64,000 nucleotides of DNA from Acanthosepion pharaonis (Eukaryota > Mollusca > Cephalopoda > Sepiida > Sepiidae): NCBI GenBank assembly GCA_903632075.3, contig CAHIKZ030005497.1, forward strand, positions 361,001 through 425,000, written 5' to 3'. The notes under the pieces are model-generated. The model saw only the letters and a list, made by a program, of their open reading frames with translations. It did not search any database and was not told the DNA's origin. Each line of letters begins with the position of its first letter. Position 1 is the first letter of the stretch. The position numbers were made by a program, and so were the translations under genes. Positions 23,525-34,950 of this stretch are shown in pieces.

Positions 23525-24015
23525 GTTGTTGTAGCATACCTACGGAGGATAATGGGTTTATCGCCATTTACATAAATACAGTATTAAATACTATATGTTG
23601 GTATGCAGTTGGAGATTCGTCTCCAGCTGGATTGCTGAAACTCACTACCAGAGAATACCCAGAGAGAATACCCAGACGAGGCTATGCTGAAGGGCAGAGT
23701 CTCGGCTCGGGAAACAGCTACCCAATTCCGTTTTATATGGGGTCTACGAGGAATTTTGGGCTGAGCCTACGGGCTCGGGTATCCCACATTAAATTCAGCC
23801 TTGTGCTACATCTGACTGTGTGAGGCGTTTGGTAGATAACCTGCAGTTGTAGATTTATTGTGGAATTCACTTGATTCACTTCTAACAGTTGACTACTTCT
23901 TTCTCGCAACGCCGGCGAATCTTATATGTGCTGTTCTTGTTCTAAGTATTATCGTTCATTATCAACCTTCGTGTGATTATTCTATTCAGTAACTTTGTCT
24001 AGGTTACAACAAAGG
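23525..24015 (+). repeat. ~480-bp dispersed repeat D, copy 1
   Basis: It shares ordered blocks with 24305-24780: GTTGGTATGCAGTTRGAGAT, TCTCCAGCTG, GAAGGGCAGAGTCTCG, CTCGGGAAACAGCTACCC, GAGCCTACGGGCTCGGG, CCCACATTAAATTC, CCTTGTGCYACATCTGACTG, then GGCGAATCTTATATG and TTCGTKTGATTATTCTA. The middle ~230 bp is the inverse of the unit that forms the tandem array at 57341-59189. No coding is recognised; open frames across it are not conserved. Confidence 0.75.
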
Positions 24016-24304
24016 TTAAAAAGTTTTTCTGGCTCAGTGATGTTTGCTCATGATTTGCTTCAAGTATGATTTGCAGAGACAAAAACTGAGACAACTTACT
24101 TATCCGAATTAAGGAGAATCTTCCTGGGAAAACAATGTCCTATTAAACAAAGCATGGCCGGATATTTAAAGCCTCATTTCTATTGAGAGAACGGATATTT
24201 ATCGTCAAATCTATTGTTGACCAGCCTTTTCTGAATTTATATATATGATACATGTTTGATTGTCGTTGTAAAGGGCTAAAATCGATAAAAAAATTACCAA
24301 ATCT

Positions 24305-24780
24305 GATATTGTTTAGCATACTTACGAACGATAATGGGTATGTCCCTATTCGCATAAAGGCAGTAGTAAAAACTGTATGTTGGTATGCAGTTAGAGATTT
24401 GTCTCCAGCTGTGCTGGTCAAACTCTCTGCCTCCGGGCAGAGAGGATCCCTAGACGAAGGGCAGAGTCTCGTCTCGGGAAACAGCTACCCGTCCCTGTTT
24501 TCTACGGAGTCTACGGGAAATTTTAGCCGAGCCTACGGGCTCGGGAACCCCACATTAAATTCGGCCTTGTGCCACATCTGACTGTGTGGGGTGGTTGGTA
24601 GATATCCAGCTGTCGGAGATTCATTGTAAAAGTCACTTGAATCTCTTCTAACACTTGACTATTATTACTACGCGCCGCTGGCGAATCTTATATGCGTCGT
24701 TCTTGTATTATCATTCATTATTAACCTTCGTTTGATTATTCTACTCAGTAACCTTCCTTAGGTTATAATAGATATTAAGT
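24305..24780 (+). repeat. ~480-bp dispersed repeat D, copy 2
   Basis: Second copy, same orientation, about 780 bp downstream of the first, with the same block order. It contains the short palindrome GAGCCTACGGGCTCGGG. No terminal inverted repeats or target duplication are seen, so the class is unknown. Confidence 0.75.
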
Positions 24781-26260
24781 AATATGCAAAGCATTAAAAA
24801 AACAAGAAAAACATTAGAATGTAAAAAGTAATGAGTATTTTATCAGAAGTATTTTAAATGGTCACTAAAAGCCATCATAGATGTCATCATGATGTTTTCC
24901 CATCCTTCACTATAATACATGTTGTGCAGAAATACCTTTTACACAATGAAAAGGATTTATCTGGATGAAGATTCTATTAAATTCTTACCATTATCCGAGA
25001 GGTATTTCTGGGAGGTAGATGTCGGGGAACTAGATTCGCAACCTGTACTGTAAATGTCGCGATGTGATTATATATAGCGAAAAATCTTTTGAATATATAA
25101 AACCAGAGAGAATTGAAAATTTGAGAAAGTTAAAAGGAAATGTATACATATTAAAATATGTAGCGTTTGATAATACATTACTTTCTTTTGTATTAATAAA
25201 GATGTTTAAGTATATTTCACTGTATTAGACAGATGTACTGTCTACGATTATCATGAAAGATAAATGAATTTAGAGTAAAAAGTAATAGAAATTTACAGAG
25301 AACGTAGACATTTTAAAAATCACCGTAGATAAAGAAACAGAAACAGAACATACATATCCAAGTGTATATACACATATAGGAAATGCGTGCAAGTTACTTA
25401 AGTGTATAAGCATATATAGGAAACGTAGGAAACATTTGGAAAAATTATATTTTATTATATTAGCCATTGAACCATCGTTATCAGAAAAAAAAGAATTTTA
25501 ATTCTACATGAGCGAGACCAGGTGATATACGTCCAGTGTTCGACTCCTGAACTAAGATTTGTGTTAGTAACGTAGATTTTGTTGAAATAAATTTAATCTT
25601 TTTAAATGCCTGTTCATCATTGAAATATGCAAAAATAGTTTTCAAAATGTCTTATACATGGTTACTCAATACAGGCATAGACACACACACTCGATTAGAT
25701 TAAGCCAGCATCGCCTTCATCAGAGAAAAATAAATCCCTGTGTGGTAGTAGGAGTGAACTACAGAAGTGAATGGCTGCCTCTGAAGAAAGTGAACTTTAT
25801 CAGTTGTTTTCATTTCTTTTTTGTAGCTAATTTCGAATTTATTCAACATAATCTTCGCCCTCTCTAAACTTTTCACTTTCTATCCAGGAGTAACAAGGGT
25901 TCCCGTAGTCTTTTTTCACTGCTATTTGTACTGACATAGCTGAAACTCGTCCTTCACGTGCCAAAAATCTTATGAATACAGTTCGATCTTTTCAAATTGT
26001 TCTATTTAGCTCTAAGTTGAAATGATGATTACTTTTTCCTGTTGTGACGTCCTGAGACAAATTTCCCCTGTACAATTCCTTCGTTTTTAAACTTATTTAT
26101 CTTTCTCCTGATGGTTCTTGAATGGAATTTGAAGATGAAATCCAAAGTATGAATGTTGATACTGTTACCGACGGCCTGAATAATATTTTTCCTCTCAGCA
26201 TTGCTCAGTTAGGAAGACTGTGAGTCTGATACAAAACAATTTTACCCTGTTCTTTTTTAG
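24781..26260. other. Unassigned AT-rich stretch
   Basis: No gene or array. A CTCTGATGAAGGCGATGCTG segment on the minus strand near 25705-25727 contains CTGATGA but no nearby GAAAC, so I make no ribozyme claim for it. Confidence 0.4.
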
Positions 26261-26264
26261 CAGA

Positions 26265-27070
26265 ATAACTTTAAGGTTTATCAGAGAGTCTTACATTTCT
26301 TAAAATAGATTCATAAAAAACGTTAATAAACATTCTAAAATTGATTGTATTCAAATTAGAAATTAAAACAGGGGCAAGAATATTAAACTTCCTAGTCGTT
26401 ACCCTCAACCTAGATAAAGAAACGAACGAACAACACAAAAAGTATAATGACACTCCCAACTACTTCACACATCCTCCAATAACCCACCCTCAATTATCAA
26501 GCACATACATAATACATCAACCACAGGGTATCAGACAACGCATCTAACAGACATTTTCAAGGACAAAAAACACCATATAACAACTCACTTTGGAAAAGCG
26601 TATACACATAACAGCTAGAATATACATCACCACAACTAAAATGGAAAAACAAGAAAGGTTTAACCCACCATACGACAAAATTGTCAGATTCAAACATCGG
26701 CAGAACATTCCAAAATCTTATAGAAAAACACATCTCCGTAACAAGACCCTTAGCAAAAATATTTAACAAGAACAACGTAAAAGTTAGCTACAGCTGCACT
26801 AAGAACGTAACACATCACAGCAACACAACAACACAAAAAAAACATTGAACCTGCAGAGAGAAAAACACATGCCTACCACAAGCAACCTGCCTACAAAGAA
26901 ACATAGTGTACAAAACTAACAACGCAAACACTACAATGCGCTACATTGGCGTCACAAAAGGAATATTCAAACAAAGAAAATAACATTCACGACCACTCAT
27001 TCTCCAACAGAAAATACTCCAACAGCACCACACTATCCAAATACAGATGGCAAATAAAGGATAGAAATAA
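26265..27070 (+). pseudogene. Penelope-like retroelement relic (RT end plus GIY-YIG-like region)
   Basis: Frame-hopping translation gives a block after the reverse-transcriptase core (RILNFLVVTLNLDKETNEQH, NDTPNYFTHPPITHPQ), then ERFNPPYDKIVRF, NNVKVSYSCTKNVTHH, a Cys-containing stretch, RNIVYKTNNANTTMRYIGVT, and FSNRKYSNSTTLSKYRWQIK with KDRN. The order NPPY...SYSCTKN...C-rich linker...VY-x-YIG...STxLSKYxWxLKD matches elements that encode a GIY-YIG endonuclease C-terminal to the reverse transcriptase, as Penelope-like elements do. DIRS-type or other tyrosine elements are less likely because of the YIG block. It is decayed by stops and indels. Confidence 0.65.
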
Positions 27071-28435
27071 TAAAATAATGATAAAAATAATTTTAATTTC
27101 TATTGAGTTTAAAGTGACAGAAAAATATTGTGAGTATATATTTTTTGTTTTTAAATTCACTTTAAAATATCTCCAAAACTTTGTCAATTGAGGATATCAG
27201 TTTTATTTTTGTTTTTCAATATGCCAAGGAATGAGACTTAAAGTAAAAGCTTTCATGATGTGATGTTTTGAAGTTCCGTAGCGTTTCTGATTTAAAGAAC
27301 TCATATCAATTGAATTTCCACGGAGTTTGTGCTTCGAAGAACTCAATTTTCGGGCTGAATTGGTATTTCGGCCAAAATCCATCTTTTGGTCGGAATTAGA
27401 TTTATAGCCCAAATCTGTGTTAAAGTAATATTCTGAAGTTCTATAAAATGAAATGAGCAATCCAAATTGATTTCTTCGAAATTATCATTACTGTTTTCTA
27501 AGCTGGACCAGAGATCCCTTTAGTTTTGCGCCGGGGGCACAATTAACGCTCCGCACAAGCTCGCTTAAAAGTCCGCACAGAGAGCGATATTTGAACTAGT
27601 TGTTAAATAAAGCAAGGTTGATGATGGCCTTAATTGCTTAATATAAAGGGCTTCGATAATTTTTAGTCGCTGCCTGCAATTATATCGGTATAGAATCATG
27701 GTGCCATCAACCATAATTTTCCTAATGGGTGCAAGCAGTTATTTTTGGATGTTTAGATATTTTTTATGGTAATCATATCACATAAGTGGCCTATCATCCT
27801 TCGGGAGATGCTTGTAGAATTATGTCCAATGTAGAAAATAGGTTTATGACAAGAGATACAGTCTCGTAATGGGCAATTACATCGATATGCTACATTAGTC
27901 GTTTTTAGTTTAGACTTCATCAGCGTGTTATGAGTTTGGTAGTTTTTAAAAAAATAAATAAATGGATACTGTAAGTTTTTTCTTGCTTGTCACATTCAAT
28001 GGAACATCTATGTCGATTCTGAAAGAGTTTCTGCACAGTCCACTTACCAAAATCTGATTAAATAATCACACATCAGATTTTTGACGAAGGATTTCTTGGT
28101 TTGGCAGAGACAATTTTCAGCTCTCTATTGTATATTTATCTCTTGTTTTTGTTTTTTTTCTTTAAAAAAACAACGATTGCTTTTATTCGTGACCATTGAT
28201 AATACCTTTCTTACTTGTTTTCTAAGAACAACATACAGATTAGGCAGCGAAATGTATTCAAAAATATAGATTTTTAAGGCACATAAAATTATCTAGAGTA
28301 GTGATAAAAACAGTGAGAAACTACGCTCATGAAAATATCTGATTTGTCTTTGCAAGAGCCAGATTAGACCCAAATAGGGAGTATTGCTTCCCTGGTGCAA
28401 GAATTGACTGGTAAACTTTAATGACCCAAAAACAA
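27071..28435. other. Unassigned AT-rich stretch
   Basis: Contains, on the minus strand near 27900-27925, GCTGATGAAGTC followed by GAC, a possible decayed hammerhead-like core without its GAAAC. No gene recognised. Confidence 0.4.
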
Positions 28436-28439
28436 AACT

Positions 28440-29210
28440 GCTCTCTTACCCAACAGAGAACACACCCTGTCTCCTATTAGAATGTCTGATTCTCAACTGC
28501 TTGGTCCTACACTATCCGCTGACCTGAGATGGAGCAAATACATTGAATCAATAGCTTCATCTATTGCAAGGAATGTTGGTTCACTGTGATGCGCGAGAAA
28601 GATTTTCTCGCTCGAGTCTATCCTTCAAATCTATAAATCATCCATTCACTGGAATACGGCTGTCATATAGTGTCTGGAGGCCCTGTTGTTCGTCTTAAGG
28701 TCCTCGACAAAATTCAGGGACGGATATGCAATGTGATTGGTCCTGATCTGGCATCTCGTCTACAGTCACCCTCTCACAGACGTGCCGTCGCTTCCCTAGG
28801 TCTTTTTTTTTATCAATAATTTCAGAGTAACTGCTCCGATGAGCTACTTTCGTTGGTTCGCAAAACTGAATGAATTTAAACGTGAAAATAAGTTTAGCAT
28901 CTCAGTCCCACAGTTTCACTGTCAAAACGCTTAAATGTAGTCGTGTCATTCACTCAAATAACTTCATGTGTCGCATTTTCCGTCTGTGGAACTCCCTTCC
29001 TCTTACTTGCTTCCCTAATAACCACAATATTCAAATATTCAAATGCAATATCAATCGACATCTCCAGATGCTTTGATCTAATTCCCCGTCCTTCTCTTTA
29101 TCCTTTCCTCTATCGCGCTTCTTTACTCTTTGCTGCCATTCTCTATAACCCCTTGCGTTCTAGTGGCACTCCCGCCTGGCTTGGGGTGAAATGTTTCAAA
29201 AAATTTAGGC
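28440..29210 (+). pseudogene. LINE family B relic, best-preserved C-terminal end with 3' UTR
   Basis: In order: LRWSKYIESIASSIARNVGS (28535), an IFSLESILQIYKSSI block, KILDKIQGRICNVIGPDL-type text in shifted frames (28700-28740, VIGPDLASRLQSPSHRRAVA), SNCSDELLSLVRKTE (28830), then LASQSHSFTVKTLKCSR, FRLWNSLPLTCFPNN and IFKCNINRHLQML with its stop near 29073. The 3' UTR ends TGGGGTGAAATGTTTCAAAA at about 29185-29206, matching 12110-12135. This copy defines the family and lets me recognise the origin of the satellite at 59.9 kb. Clade not assigned. Confidence 0.8.
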
Positions 29211-29690
29211 TGCAATTTCTCAATTCTCACTTTCCAGCCTTGAGGGTGTTCCAAATCTTTTATGCTGTCTTGTGGGAAAAATATCTCCTCGGTAAATAAA
29301 CCTTTTCCCCATAGACGAAACATTATAATCCTATCGCTACTTGATAGGTATTTTTCTGTCAAATGTACGGAATAATTCCATTCTTGAATTTCAACAGTTC
29401 AAACGATTTTAATGATACGCCGTACTACCACATCAACCAAATAAAAGGTGAAAGTATTTCACATACAGCTTTTTACTAAGAAGCCTCATTTTGGGGAAAT
29501 GACACCAGCGTGGATGCCTCCCTGGACACCACAACTTTTTAAAAACAAAGATCTATATATATGCTAATAATCTTCATTTCATACTACTTGTTCTTTTACT
29601 CATATCACACCTCATTCTTCATAATCATTTTGCTGTAACACTCTAATTTGAGTGGCTCTTGAGTCATTCACTGGTGCACTTTAAAATTAC
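29211..29690. other. Unassigned stretch
   Basis: Nothing recognisable beyond possible LINE-adjacent 3' flank. Confidence 0.4.
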
Positions 29691-29699
29691 AAAAGCACG

Positions 29700-29870
29700 A
29701 TCGCAAGTTACGTAACCCACTACGATCAGAGGGGCAGCACATTGTATAATACCCGCTTACCGCCGCCTGCATGCGGTTGTGTAACCACGTTTAGAGTTCC
29801 GGTCCTCTGGGCGTTAGGACGACGTTTTAACCACAGGGCTAACTCTACGCTGGTCAATGCTAAACGCTGG
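29700..29870 (-). mobile_element. Probable tRNA-derived SINE, different head
   Basis: On the minus strand, AGAGTTAGCCCTGTGGTTAA followed by GGACCGGAACTCTAAACG resembles A and B boxes at tRNA spacing, and AACGTGGTTACACAACCGC follows. There is no complete cloverleaf. A single copy in this window, so the family assignment is weak. Confidence 0.4.
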
Positions 29871-30760
29871 TCCAAGATGGTTGTTGGTTACTGACCGCTG
29901 AGATCCACACTAACTCTGTCCACGTTGTGTTCTTGATCTCAGAGCAATGGAAAATTGAATGTCGTATTAATCGCAGCGCCAGTTCAAGCCGTGGTGTTTG
30001 CGATATTAAGGAATAAATATCTTCAAAATGAAAAAAATATATCGAAAAATTCATGGGGTTAATCTTCATTTGGTTTATATAAACTTAGCTGCCTACAAAG
30101 GGTGAAGGGATTCGTCGAAATTTTAATTTTCTCATCGATCCTAATAAGGGTTTTTTCCCCTAATTCTGCTTTCTTATTTAACTTTTCAAATTTAGAGAAT
30201 CATCCACCTTCTCGGGAATACTGACAGGGATTGATCCTCCCCTAACTCCCACCTGCTTCACTTCACATCTCGTACCACCATTCCATACAGGTGATGCCAA
30301 ATATTCCCCCTTCCTTTAGAGCATTTGATCTCAATCCATCTCCCCAGAGCATGCATAACTGCGTTTGTGACAAATCTAGTTTTTTAAAGTGCATAGACGA
30401 AAGGGCGGATTGTCATTATAGTAATAAATTTTAATTCTATGATTCTTTTGTATACCTCTTGGAATTATCTTTGTTCAGCAAAAAGATAAACCGAACATAC
30501 CTTGTTTTCATAGCTCCTGCCTTAATTTACATCCGACTCGTTAAGAGAAATTCGTTCTGATTTAACCTTTCGAGCTAGAGATATAATTATTTCCCAATTT
30601 GTTTTCGTCAACGAAAATATATTTGTTTGCCTAAATTCTCAAAGAAGAGATAAAATTGTTCTCCAAATCTGATTTCGTCCGCATGTCAGACTCTCAAAAG
30701 TTAAGAAAAATAAACTTTAGGAGAGAAGAAATCCAGACGGTCCCATTTTCAGCAAGGAAA
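29871..30760. other. Unassigned stretch
   Basis: No gene, element end or array recognised. Confidence 0.4.
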
Positions 30761-30807
30761 ATATCTTCTCTCTCTCTCTCTCTCTCTCACTCACTCACTC
30801 TCTCTCA
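30761..30807. repeat. (TC)n-rich microsatellite
   Basis: TCTC run interrupted by CACTCACTCAC. Ser/Leu-repeat peptides across it are spurious. Confidence 0.85.
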
Positions 30808-30974
30808 CTTTCCCAGACATTCTGGGCATATCCCTTTTCTTTTCAGAATTAACATTTAACCACCTCAGGGCCTCAGTGTCCAAGTTGTGCGCCCGGATAC
30901 AGCAGTTGTGTCTTGGGCATGATAGCCTGGCAGAGCCCAACCCTCTCCAGGTTCATTTATTTTCAGCCTTTTCC

Positions 30975-31150
30975 TTCTAAACCGCTTCATAACCAAGGTT
31001 ATCGAGTGCAATCTGTCCTGTTATTTATTCGTTGCTGGGCGGAGAAAAGATAAATTCAAAGCTTTCCCAATAGTATTCGTGTTTAAGTGAATGTAACGTT
31101 CTCAACAGGAATTCGAACCTCGCTATCCTTTACACCACTGCGCATCCATG
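30975..31150 (-). mobile_element. tRNA-derived SINE, copy 2
   Basis: On the minus strand: GCAGTGGTGTAAAGGATAGC (A-box region), GAGGTTCGAATTCCTGT (B box), CATTCACTTAAACACGAATA, TTGGGAAAGCTTTGAAT, CTCCGCCCAGC and AATAACAGGACAG. This matches the 6307-6500 copy block by block. The 3' boundary near 30960 is uncertain. Confidence 0.72.
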
Positions 31151-31619
31151 TCAGAAACAAAAGGCAAAAAGCCAGTGATAGAAATATAACTGTAGTAACC
31201 ATTAAATATTTCCGCAACTTGATGCAAAACAAGAATCATTAAAAATAAATGTTGAAATATGTTTTAAGAATTGCTACTTCTGCGAAATCACATGTACAAG
31301 AGGCTGAAAAGTTCTTGGTCGATCCACTTTCCCAAATCCTGACTAAAGATCCAAACATCGAAATGTATTTTGGTATTCCTTCTTGATCGAACCTAAAACC
31401 ATCATTACCAACTTGTATTTGCACATGCTAAAGTTTCTAAACAGGTTTTGGCTACAAAATTTCAGAAATTATGCTCAGGTACTTGCTTAGCTAGTATACA
31501 ATATTTATAACTGGTATAATAATACTCATGAACAAAAAATCGGTTTTCTTTTACCAACTGTCAATGGTATATTGATTTATTTTTTAATGGCTTATCACCC
31601 TTTCTTGGTAATTTAAATC

Positions 31620-32025
31620 TGAATGTTATTTTGGATTTGAGATTTCGGGTAGATGGAGCTTGACAGCTCAAGAAGGTAGTCCATCTAGGGCAAGACAGAA
31701 CCTTATTTTAAATGGCCACTGCTTTGCCGTTTTATCCCCAAACAGAAAAGACTATGGAAGTAAATCCAGACAGAAAACCCGGACAGAATCCTGAAAGGCG
31801 GTTCGCTGTAAACACTGCCAACATTCCGGTAACTCCTGCACTCAAGCTGGCCGCATATGTAATGTCTAGTATTCCTTTGTGGGTACGGCCGGGAGGACGG
31901 TCATGTACTCTGGGCAGTACACGGCCTCCATATAACATCTAGACCTGCACGCTGGAGAGATCACTCCAGTTTCACCATCAAGAACTGAATTTTGACAAGA
32001 CAGGACGCTACCTTAATCACACTAG
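31620..32025. other. GC-richer block of unknown origin
   Basis: This ~400-bp segment is visibly less AT-rich than its surroundings and stays open for 60-76 codons on both strands (31712-31942 plus, 31732-31938 minus). The translations contain no motif I recognise. The start (GGTAGTCCATCTAGGGCAAG near 31673) reads like an interspersed-repeat consensus, but I see no second copy in this window. It could be a retroelement UTR or an old exon. Confidence 0.4.
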
Positions 32026-32639
32026 GTAAATGGATACCTAATTTGGATTTAAATTTATTTTTTCGAGTGAATATTTCATTAAAATTTATTTGGCGATAAC
32101 AATGATTTTTGCAGATACAAGTTCTACTATTTAGCCCATAACACGAAGGAGAATGGATAGATGCACATCTTTCTCAGTGGTATTTGCGCATTCGCGAATG
32201 TAAGGAATCAGACTGAAATTCCAATACGTCTCTCTGATTAACTGTTCCAAGAAATAGGATTTCGGATAAACCTTTCCAAAAGAGAAGCTATAATCTTAAA
32301 TTCGAAAGAGATTAGTGATTACAGATACGATGAATTTATCACAAAATTCAGAATGTGGAATTAATAAATTCTAAACATACTTCGATGTTTGGTTCCGTTC
32401 TCATAGATTTGGTATAGGATATCAGCGAATTGAACGCACGAGAGATTGCTCTAGAGGTAATTTTGCCCAATACAATAAGCTGATACAAAAACAAAATATT
32501 GAGAACTATAGATATATTCTTAAATATCTTCTGCAGATCAAGTCTACCATGTCATGAATGTTGTACACGGTTGCTCAGTTCTTGTAGGAAACAATATTTA
32601 ATAGTTCTTATTGCAAGAAGACTGAATTCATATTTGTTG

Positions 32640-33270
32640 GGAAAAGGATGAGACCAAAATGCAAATTACAAATTGAAGATACCAAAATCAAACCCGTAAA
32701 ACAATTTAAGTAGCTTAGAAATGTTCAAACAAAGGTTGGAAAGTGCGACACTAAAAGCCGAAGACGCGAAAAAAATGCCTTTGAAAATCTAAGCAGAGTA
32801 TTAAGAGACTGAAAAATTGGTTAGAAAAAAAAGGAAAGAGTACTGAACTGTGACGTGATATATTTCCTCCTATAGAGCAGTGGATGTTGGCATTCTCATC
32901 ATTGACTTGAAGCAGAAAAATGTGGTTTTACAGAACGATGCTGAGGCAACCATGGAGCAATATGTTAGCAACGACGAAGTTTTAGAGAAAATGGAAACAA
33001 AAAGGAAACTTATATTATGTGGATGAGACAATTGAAACATCTGGGGCACATAATGAAAAAAGATGACGGAAAATCTGTGAGGAACAGGACAAATTGATGG
33101 CAAGAGGGAGAGAGGGAAGCAGCGCATAATATACTTAAAGTAAATGGATGGTGGAACACGGTTTAGGAGAAATTACGAAAAGATCAAATTTATATAAGAG
33201 CTAAAAAAGAGAGTAAACTGTGGATAACCAGGATCGCCTACGTCCTGGTGGGACACAGCACATAAAGAAC
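32640..33270 (+). pseudogene. LINE family A relic, C-terminal region to 3' end
   Basis: In order: CKLQIEDTKIKPVKQFK (32660), VGKCDTKSRRRE, NAFENLSRVLRD, an LYRAVDVG segment corresponding to LYGSECWT (32875), MWFYRTMLRQPWSNMLATT (32920), EKMETKRKLILCG, HLGHIMKKDDGKS and a tail to about 33270 (GGGACACAGCACATAAAG then a T run). It is the most complete family A copy here and still full of frameshifts. Confidence 0.75.
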
Positions 33271-33334
33271 TTTTTTTTCTAACTTGGTCTGATTATCATT
33301 GCTTTTAAGTAACTGGTGAGAAATAAAATCTAAT

Positions 33335-33640
33335 TCAACAAATGGCAAGGCACGCTGTAATTATTGCGTTAAAGTGAGTTAAAGATCACTCGCTTCCTGA
33401 AATTTGCCGGGTTGTTTGTTTTCAAAGTTCGCAAGGAAACTGGAAGACGCCGACGTGCATTTCACAGCAATAGGCAAACCTAAAACATCTAAGAGTCCTC
33501 ATGCTATCAGAACACCCAAATGTGGACGGAATATGCAGAGAATTATTCATAGTAACCCCAGGATGTCTACTGACAACCTTGCTCAGGTTTAACCTTTTAA
33601 GGTATTCTATCGGGAGAATTGTGCAAGAGATGAGGTTAAA
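33335..33640 (+). pseudogene. Mariner/Tc1-type transposase head fragment (HTH region)
   Basis: Short frames read MARHAVIIALK, HSLPEICRVVCFQSS, then KTSKSPHAIRTPKCGRNMQR followed by IIHSNPRMSTDNLAQV and IGRIVQEMRLN. The layout (helix-turn-helix, RTP linker, NPRxSxxxLA block, then IxRIV) matches the bipartite DNA-binding domain of mariner-like transposases. No catalytic domain follows. Confidence 0.5.
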
Positions 33641-33942
33641 TTTTTTTACTAACTATAATAACAAATACATTTTGTCACTCATTAGGCTACGTACATATTG
33701 ATGTACACACACATACACGCACACACATACGTGTGTGTAGTTTTGAATGGAGGTGTAGTCTGGGGTTTGTTTTTTTCTTTATGAATGGGTCACTGCTAGT
33801 AAAGGTCTCATATTCAAAAAAAAAATTATAATCTAGTCTCTACTTGTGTATCGAGCACTGTTTTTTTTAAAAATAAATAAAAAATATTAAAGATCTTCGG
33901 ATCATCAATCTAACGGTTCTTTCGTATTATATCAATATATCT

Positions 33943-33964
33943 GCACACACACACACACACACAT

Positions 33965-34028
<64 letters not shown>
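33943..34028. repeat. Compound (CA)n/(TA)n microsatellite
   Basis: CA run to about 33983, then about 22 TA units, ending at the left end of the next element. Confidence 0.95.
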
Positions 34029-34030
<2 letters not shown>

Positions 34031-34549
34031 GGTGCGCCAAAACTATCTGGCACATCTGCAGGTTTAATAAATATATTTTCGAAAAGTATGTATAATTTTA
34101 TATATTGTTTCATTTCGTTTTCAGTTACTGAAAGAAATTGGATTGTCAAGCATTGCGCTTTCATTGTGCAAATGTTTACAAGAACAACGAATTGGTAACT
34201 GCAATACAAAGACCATTGGCCCGCCCGATCACCTGATTTGAACCCAAACAATATTTTTTTTCATTTCCTTCTGTCTTTTGAACAGTTATAAGATACCATT
34301 CGTCAAGAAATTACTGCCATTCTACATGAAATAACCCGTCGAGTTACGGACAACTTTTGTGAAAACCTTTGGCAGTGTGTTGAAAGTAACAGTACTTATT
34401 TGACTTATTTAATTTTTAAAATGAAATGAAATAAACTAACATTATATGTACATTTCGGAATTAAAAAAAAAACACATTTTTCATTCTTTAGACTATTTCC
34501 CTTTTTTAAGCCCTACAAATGTGTCAGTTCATTTTGCCTCACTCTGTAT
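34029..34549 (+). mobile_element. Internally deleted mariner-like element with both inverted ends
   Basis: The left end (from about 34029) reads GTGCGCCAAAACTATCTGGC and continues ACATCTGCAGG. The reverse complement of the right end (to about 34545) reads GTGAGGCAAAATGAACTGAC and continues ACATTTGTAGGG, roughly 75% identical over ~37 bp. Inside, FTVTERNWIVKHCAFIVQMF (transposase N-terminus, near 34120) passes directly into WPARSPDLNPNNIFFHFLL (after the second catalytic Asp, near 34215), then IRQEITAILHEITRRVTDNF and a C-terminal CVESNSTYL. The central domain is deleted. TA-rich DNA borders both sides. Confidence 0.78.
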
Positions 34550-34950
34550 ATATAGCCATAATATTAAGAATCATTGGTGCTTTGACAATCTTTAGCAACA
34601 GGTATCAATGGCTTTATTTATGTTTAAACGTACAAGCCGTCTTATGCGTGCAATATCACTGGCTACCTTTCATTTCAAGTATACTGTTCACCAAAAAGTA
34701 TCCCTTCATTTCCCCACCACTCAAGCAACAGGAAGACATTTATTGTCCAATATCACTACTTCTCCCGCGCTTTGACGCATTGACGAGATTCAAATTCTCT
34801 TCTCCATCTTCCTTCCAACGGACACCTCTTTTACCGTCTCCCACAATTTCCTCCAATTCCTTCTCTCTGTTCGCACCCAGTCTTCCACCAGTAGCTCACT
34901 TCGTCCGCCCGTACATCCGTGTGTAAATGGATAAGTCGCAATGGATGTCA
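34550..34950. other. Unassigned stretch with a 135-codon open frame
   Basis: The frame at 34519-34926 is Ser/Pro/Leu-rich with no recognisable domain, and begins inside the mariner-like element's right end, so I do not treat it as a gene. Confidence 0.4.

Noticed and set aside
25705..25727. CTGATGA on the minus strand as a hammerhead core
   Set aside because: No GAAAC at a suitable distance and no closing stem I could be found.
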